Shown here: one piece after another, positions 61,390 to 64,000 of the stretch
Position numbering within the stretch: the stretch's first letter is position 1
Layout: the number at the start of each line of letters is the position of its first letter
Assembly (NCBI GenBank): GCA_963662155.1
Contig: OY759267.1
Span: 12,771,623 to 12,835,622, forward strand
Origin: Lamellibrachia columna
Taxonomy: Eukaryota > Annelida > Polychaeta > Sabellida > Siboglinidae
Direction: 5' to 3'
Length of the DNA stretch: 64,000 nt
Program-made: the position numbers and the translations under genes
The notes under the pieces: generated by a model
The model's database searches: none
What the model was told of the DNA's origin: nothing
The model's input: the letters and a program-made list of their open reading frames with translations, nothing else

Positions 61390-62092
61390 GTGTTTAAAGT
61401 TGTACTCACAAAACCAGTGGCTAGTGTTTAAAGTTGTACTCATAAAGCCGGTGACTAGCGTTTAAAGTTGTACTTACAAAGCCAGTGACTAGTGTTTAAA
61501 GTTACACTCACAAAGCCAGTGACTAGTGTTTAAAGTTGTACCCACAAAGCCGGTGACTAGCGTTTAAAGTTGTACTCACAAAGCCGGTGACTAGTGTTTA
61601 AAGTTGTACCCACAAAGCCGGTGACTAGCGTTTAAAGTTGTACTCACAAAGCCGGTGATTATTGTTTAAAGTTTTACCCACAAAGCATGTGACTAGTGTT
61701 TAAAGTTGTACTCACAAAGCCGGTGACTAGTGTTTAAAGATGCACCCACAAAGCCGGTGACTAGTGTTTAAAGATGTACCCACAAAGCCGGTGACTAGTG
61801 TGTTTAAAGATGTACCCACAAAGCTGGTGACTAGTGTTTAAAGTTGTACCCACAAAGCCGGTGAGTAGTGTTTAAAGTTGTACCCACAAAGCCGGTGAGT
61901 AGTGTTTAAAGTTGTACCCACAAAGCCGGTGAGTAGTGTTTAAAGTTGTACCCACAAAGCCGGTGACTAGTGTTTAAAGTTGTACCCACAAAGCCGGTGA
62001 CTAGTGTTTAAAGTTGTACCCACAAAGCCGGTGACTAGTATTTAAAGTTGTACCCACAAAGCCGGTGACTAGTGTTTAAAGTTGTACTCACA
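61390..62092 (+). repeat. 34-bp minisatellite in intron 16
   Basis: About 20 copies of tgtttaaagttgtaccca followed by caaagccggtgactag. No exon similarity is seen. Confidence 0.93.
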
Positions 62093-62354
62093 AAGCAATC
62101 AATGAGTAATGCCAACACTTTGCAACGTTCTATTCAAAAATATTGACAAAATCACCAATTTAAACTCCCAAAATACTGGTGGACATTCTGTCCGACTACT
62201 CGTCAGCCACTCCACAACATTTTTAAACGACACCGGACAGTTCGCCATATCACATTTTTATTGACCAGTGCATATAAAGTTTTTTGTATTTTGTGAATGG
62301 GTGTTTCTTCACGCCTTTTTAAATTGGTCGGTGACCTGCCTGTAGTTATTATTT

Positions 62355-62390
62355 ACTTGATATATATATATATATATATATAATATATGT
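62355..62390. repeat. Short (TA)n run
   Basis: tatatata run in intron 16, about 30 bp. Confidence 0.9.
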
Positions 62391-62815
62391 AATCTGGTAG
62401 ACTAGAGCTAATAAAAATGGTTGCTGTGCCATTGTTGTAACAATGTGTATGGATGGAGCCTCTCCGTGTGGATGCCATTCATGACATACATAACATGCAT
62501 AACATGGTATTGGCTAAAAGGTCAACACAATGTAAGCAAAACTTATCACTTCATCGGTCGTTTGTATATATTGTCTGTGTCAAAATGTTGTTGATACATG
62601 TGTCTTAATAAAAATAATACAGAATGAAGTAATAAAAGACTGTAATGTCACCCTTAAAATAAGACAGTTTGTTGTCATTATTTAACGATGTTGACTATAA
62701 TAAATTTTTAATACAAGAAATGCACATCCCATCATTTCTGATTTGGTTTCATTACAATTCAGTTGAGCTTCTGGTCATTTACTGTTGACTCATTATTGTT
62801 CATTGGTCCATGTAG

Positions 62816-62923
62816 CTGCTGTCAAAAAGTCTTGAAGAATTGTCAGATGACACATGGACATGTAACATTGGCCAAGCATTGATGGAACAGTTGAGTCAGT
62901 GCACCAGCTGTGCTGAGGACAAG
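62816..62923 (+). CDS. MROH1: MROH1 exon 17, last exon visible
   Basis: The acceptor is ccatgtag and the donor AAG|gtaatt. There are 36 codons, LLSKSLEELSDDTWTCNIGQ then ALMEQLSQCTSCAEDK, phase 0. Its last 33 bp plus donor recur about 18 times downstream. The first donor is chosen because copies further on have diverged and a stop follows in frame. Confidence 0.9.
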
Positions 62924-63835
62924 GTAATTAATTATCTCAGTTGAGTCAGTGAACCAGCTGTGCTGAGGACAAGGTAATTAATTATCTCAGTTGAGTCAGT
63001 GAACCAGCTGTGCTGAGGACAAGGTAATTAATTATCTCAGTTGAGTCAGTGAACCAGCTGTGCTGAGGACAAGGTAATTAATGATCTCGGTTGAGTCAGT
63101 GAACCAGCTGTGCTGAGAACAAGGTAATTAATAGTCTCGGTTGAATCGGTGCACCAGCTTTGCTGAGGACAAAGTTATTAACAGTCTCGGTTGAATCAGT
63201 GCACCATCTCTACTGAGGACAAGGTAATTAACAGTCTCAGTTGAATCAGTGTGCCAACTGTACTGAGGACAAAGTTATTGACAGTCTCGGTTAAGTCAGT
63301 GCACCAGCTGTACTGAGGACAAAGTTATTGACAGTCTCGGTTAAGTCAGTGCACCAGCTGTACTGAGGACAAGGTAATTCACAGTCTCAGTTGAGTCAGT
63401 GCACCAGCTGTACTGAGGACAAAGTTATTGACAGTCTCGGTTAAGTCAGTGCACCAGCTGTACTGAGGACAAGGTAATTCACAGTCTCAGTTGAGTCAGT
63501 GCACCAGCTGTACTGAGGACAAAGTTATTGACAGTCTCGGTTAAGTCAATGCACCAGCTGTACTGAGGACAAGGTAATTCACAGTCTCAGTTGAGTCAGT
63601 GCACCAGCTGTACTGAGGACAAAGTTATTGACAGTCTCGGTTAAGTCAGTGCACCAGCTGTACTGAGGACAAGGTAATTCACAGTCTCGGTTGAGTCGGT
63701 GCACCAACTGTAGTTAGGACAAGGTAATTAACAGCCTCAGTTGAGTCAATGAACCAGCTGTACGAAGGCAACGTAATTAACAATCTTGGTTGAGTCGGTG
63801 AACCAGCTGTACAGAGGACAGTAATTAACAGACAG
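62924..63835 (+). repeat. 50-bp array of the exon 17 3' end and donor
   Basis: About 18 units combine 33 bp of exon 17 (ttgagtcagtgcaccagctg and tgctgaggacaag) with the donor gtaatt and 17 bp ending in ctcag or ctcgg. Later units diverge. In the exon's frame the first downstream unit meets a stop. Confidence 0.93.
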
Positions 63836-64000
63836 TGTTGGGGTCATGCTGGGTTTAAGCTTGGATTTCTTACTGTTTTCACATTTGAATATTTTATTGG
63901 AACATGTTTTATGACATTTGATATTATCAAGTCTTGCTTTTGGTAGTGTGACAATTATGAAGGACAACTTTATATATAAAAATTACCCAGTACAGTGGAT
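63836..64000. other. Start of intron 17, no feature
   Basis: AT-rich sequence after the exon 17-derived array. No further exon is seen before the window ends. Confidence 0.5.

Larger units (their letters stand above)
32127..62923 (+). other. MROH1: MROH1-like HEAT-repeat protein gene, 17 exons, 3' incomplete
   Basis: Seventeen coding exons, each given below, join with matching phases into 640 codons without a stop. The order and spacing of conserved blocks match vertebrate MROH1 (maestro heat-like repeat family member 1, HEATR7A) from memory: KFQPGVLPHY, NAPDPSVRTEVY, NHNEVLRCFAIL, AMAHHSYLE, QCALPP, LSTTVDNM and VLWPYLLEC. The family is made of alpha-helical HEAT repeats that act as a protein scaffold. 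Its cell role is poorly defined, with lysosomal association suggested in vertebrates. Vertebrate proteins have about 1,600 residues, so roughly the N-terminal 40% lies here and the rest is beyond the right edge. All introns use GT-AG except intron 2, which starts with GC. Intron sizes run from 152 bp to about 8.2 kb, and the long ones are built from tandem arrays and transposons. No promoter could be identified. Confidence 0.93.

Noticed and set aside
61390..62092. Exon 16 or 17 similarity in the 34-bp array
   Set aside because: No alignment to either exon edge could be found by eye, so it is treated as an ordinary minisatellite.

Overview
The window looks like nuclear DNA of an invertebrate animal. 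It is AT-rich, its introns follow GT-AG or GC-AG rules, and it is crowded with minisatellites, LINE relics, hAT-like and pogo-like DNA transposons and long inverted repeats. The one real protein gene is a bilaterian gene with many exons. A mollusc or other lophotrochozoan is my best guess from the repeat style, but the sequence does not settle the taxon. Most open reading frames here are chance frames through repeats.

Layout. Positions 1-31,900 hold no intact gene that I recognise. They carry a repeat family with an internal ~51-bp minisatellite (1.1-11.3 kb), a LINE 3' fragment (6.67-8.13 kb), a ~0.9-kb terminal-inverted-repeat element with a 9-bp target duplication (8.4-9.4 kb), and a 7.9-kb structure with long inverted arms that encloses a degenerate DDE integrase (13.0-20.9 kb). 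Next come a 3.2-kb foldback element with a perfect 8-bp target duplication (21.2-24.4 kb), a hAT-like element (25.7-26.7 kb), and a decayed minus-strand relic of an uncharacterised, probably mobile-element-related gene (27.3-29.3 kb).

Positions 32,127-62,923 hold 17 consecutive plus-strand coding exons of an MROH1 (HEATR7A) orthologue, a large HEAT-repeat protein. All intron phases agree and the exons join into one 640-codon frame. This is the N-terminal part of a protein of about 1,600 residues in vertebrates, so the gene runs off the right edge. An upstream first exon may be missing or unrecognised.

The most unusual signal is in the MROH1 introns. Several are filled with tandem arrays whose unit is a copy of the adjacent exon-intron boundary: the exon edge plus its splice site. 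This occurs at the acceptors of exons 2, 3 and 13 and at the donors of exons 11, 12 and 17. Intron 12 is mostly exon-12 ends followed by exon-13 starts. The exon-3 and exon-11 units are multiples of three (48 and 36 bp), so alternative use of the duplicated sites would keep the reading frame. The other units (50, ~64 and 68 bp) would shift it. Other introns carry large arrays without exon similarity. Intron 11 also contains a nest of insertions: a LINE with an L2-like LINE inside it, placed in a hAT-like element that abuts a second copy of the 0.9-kb element, all splitting an exon-derived array.
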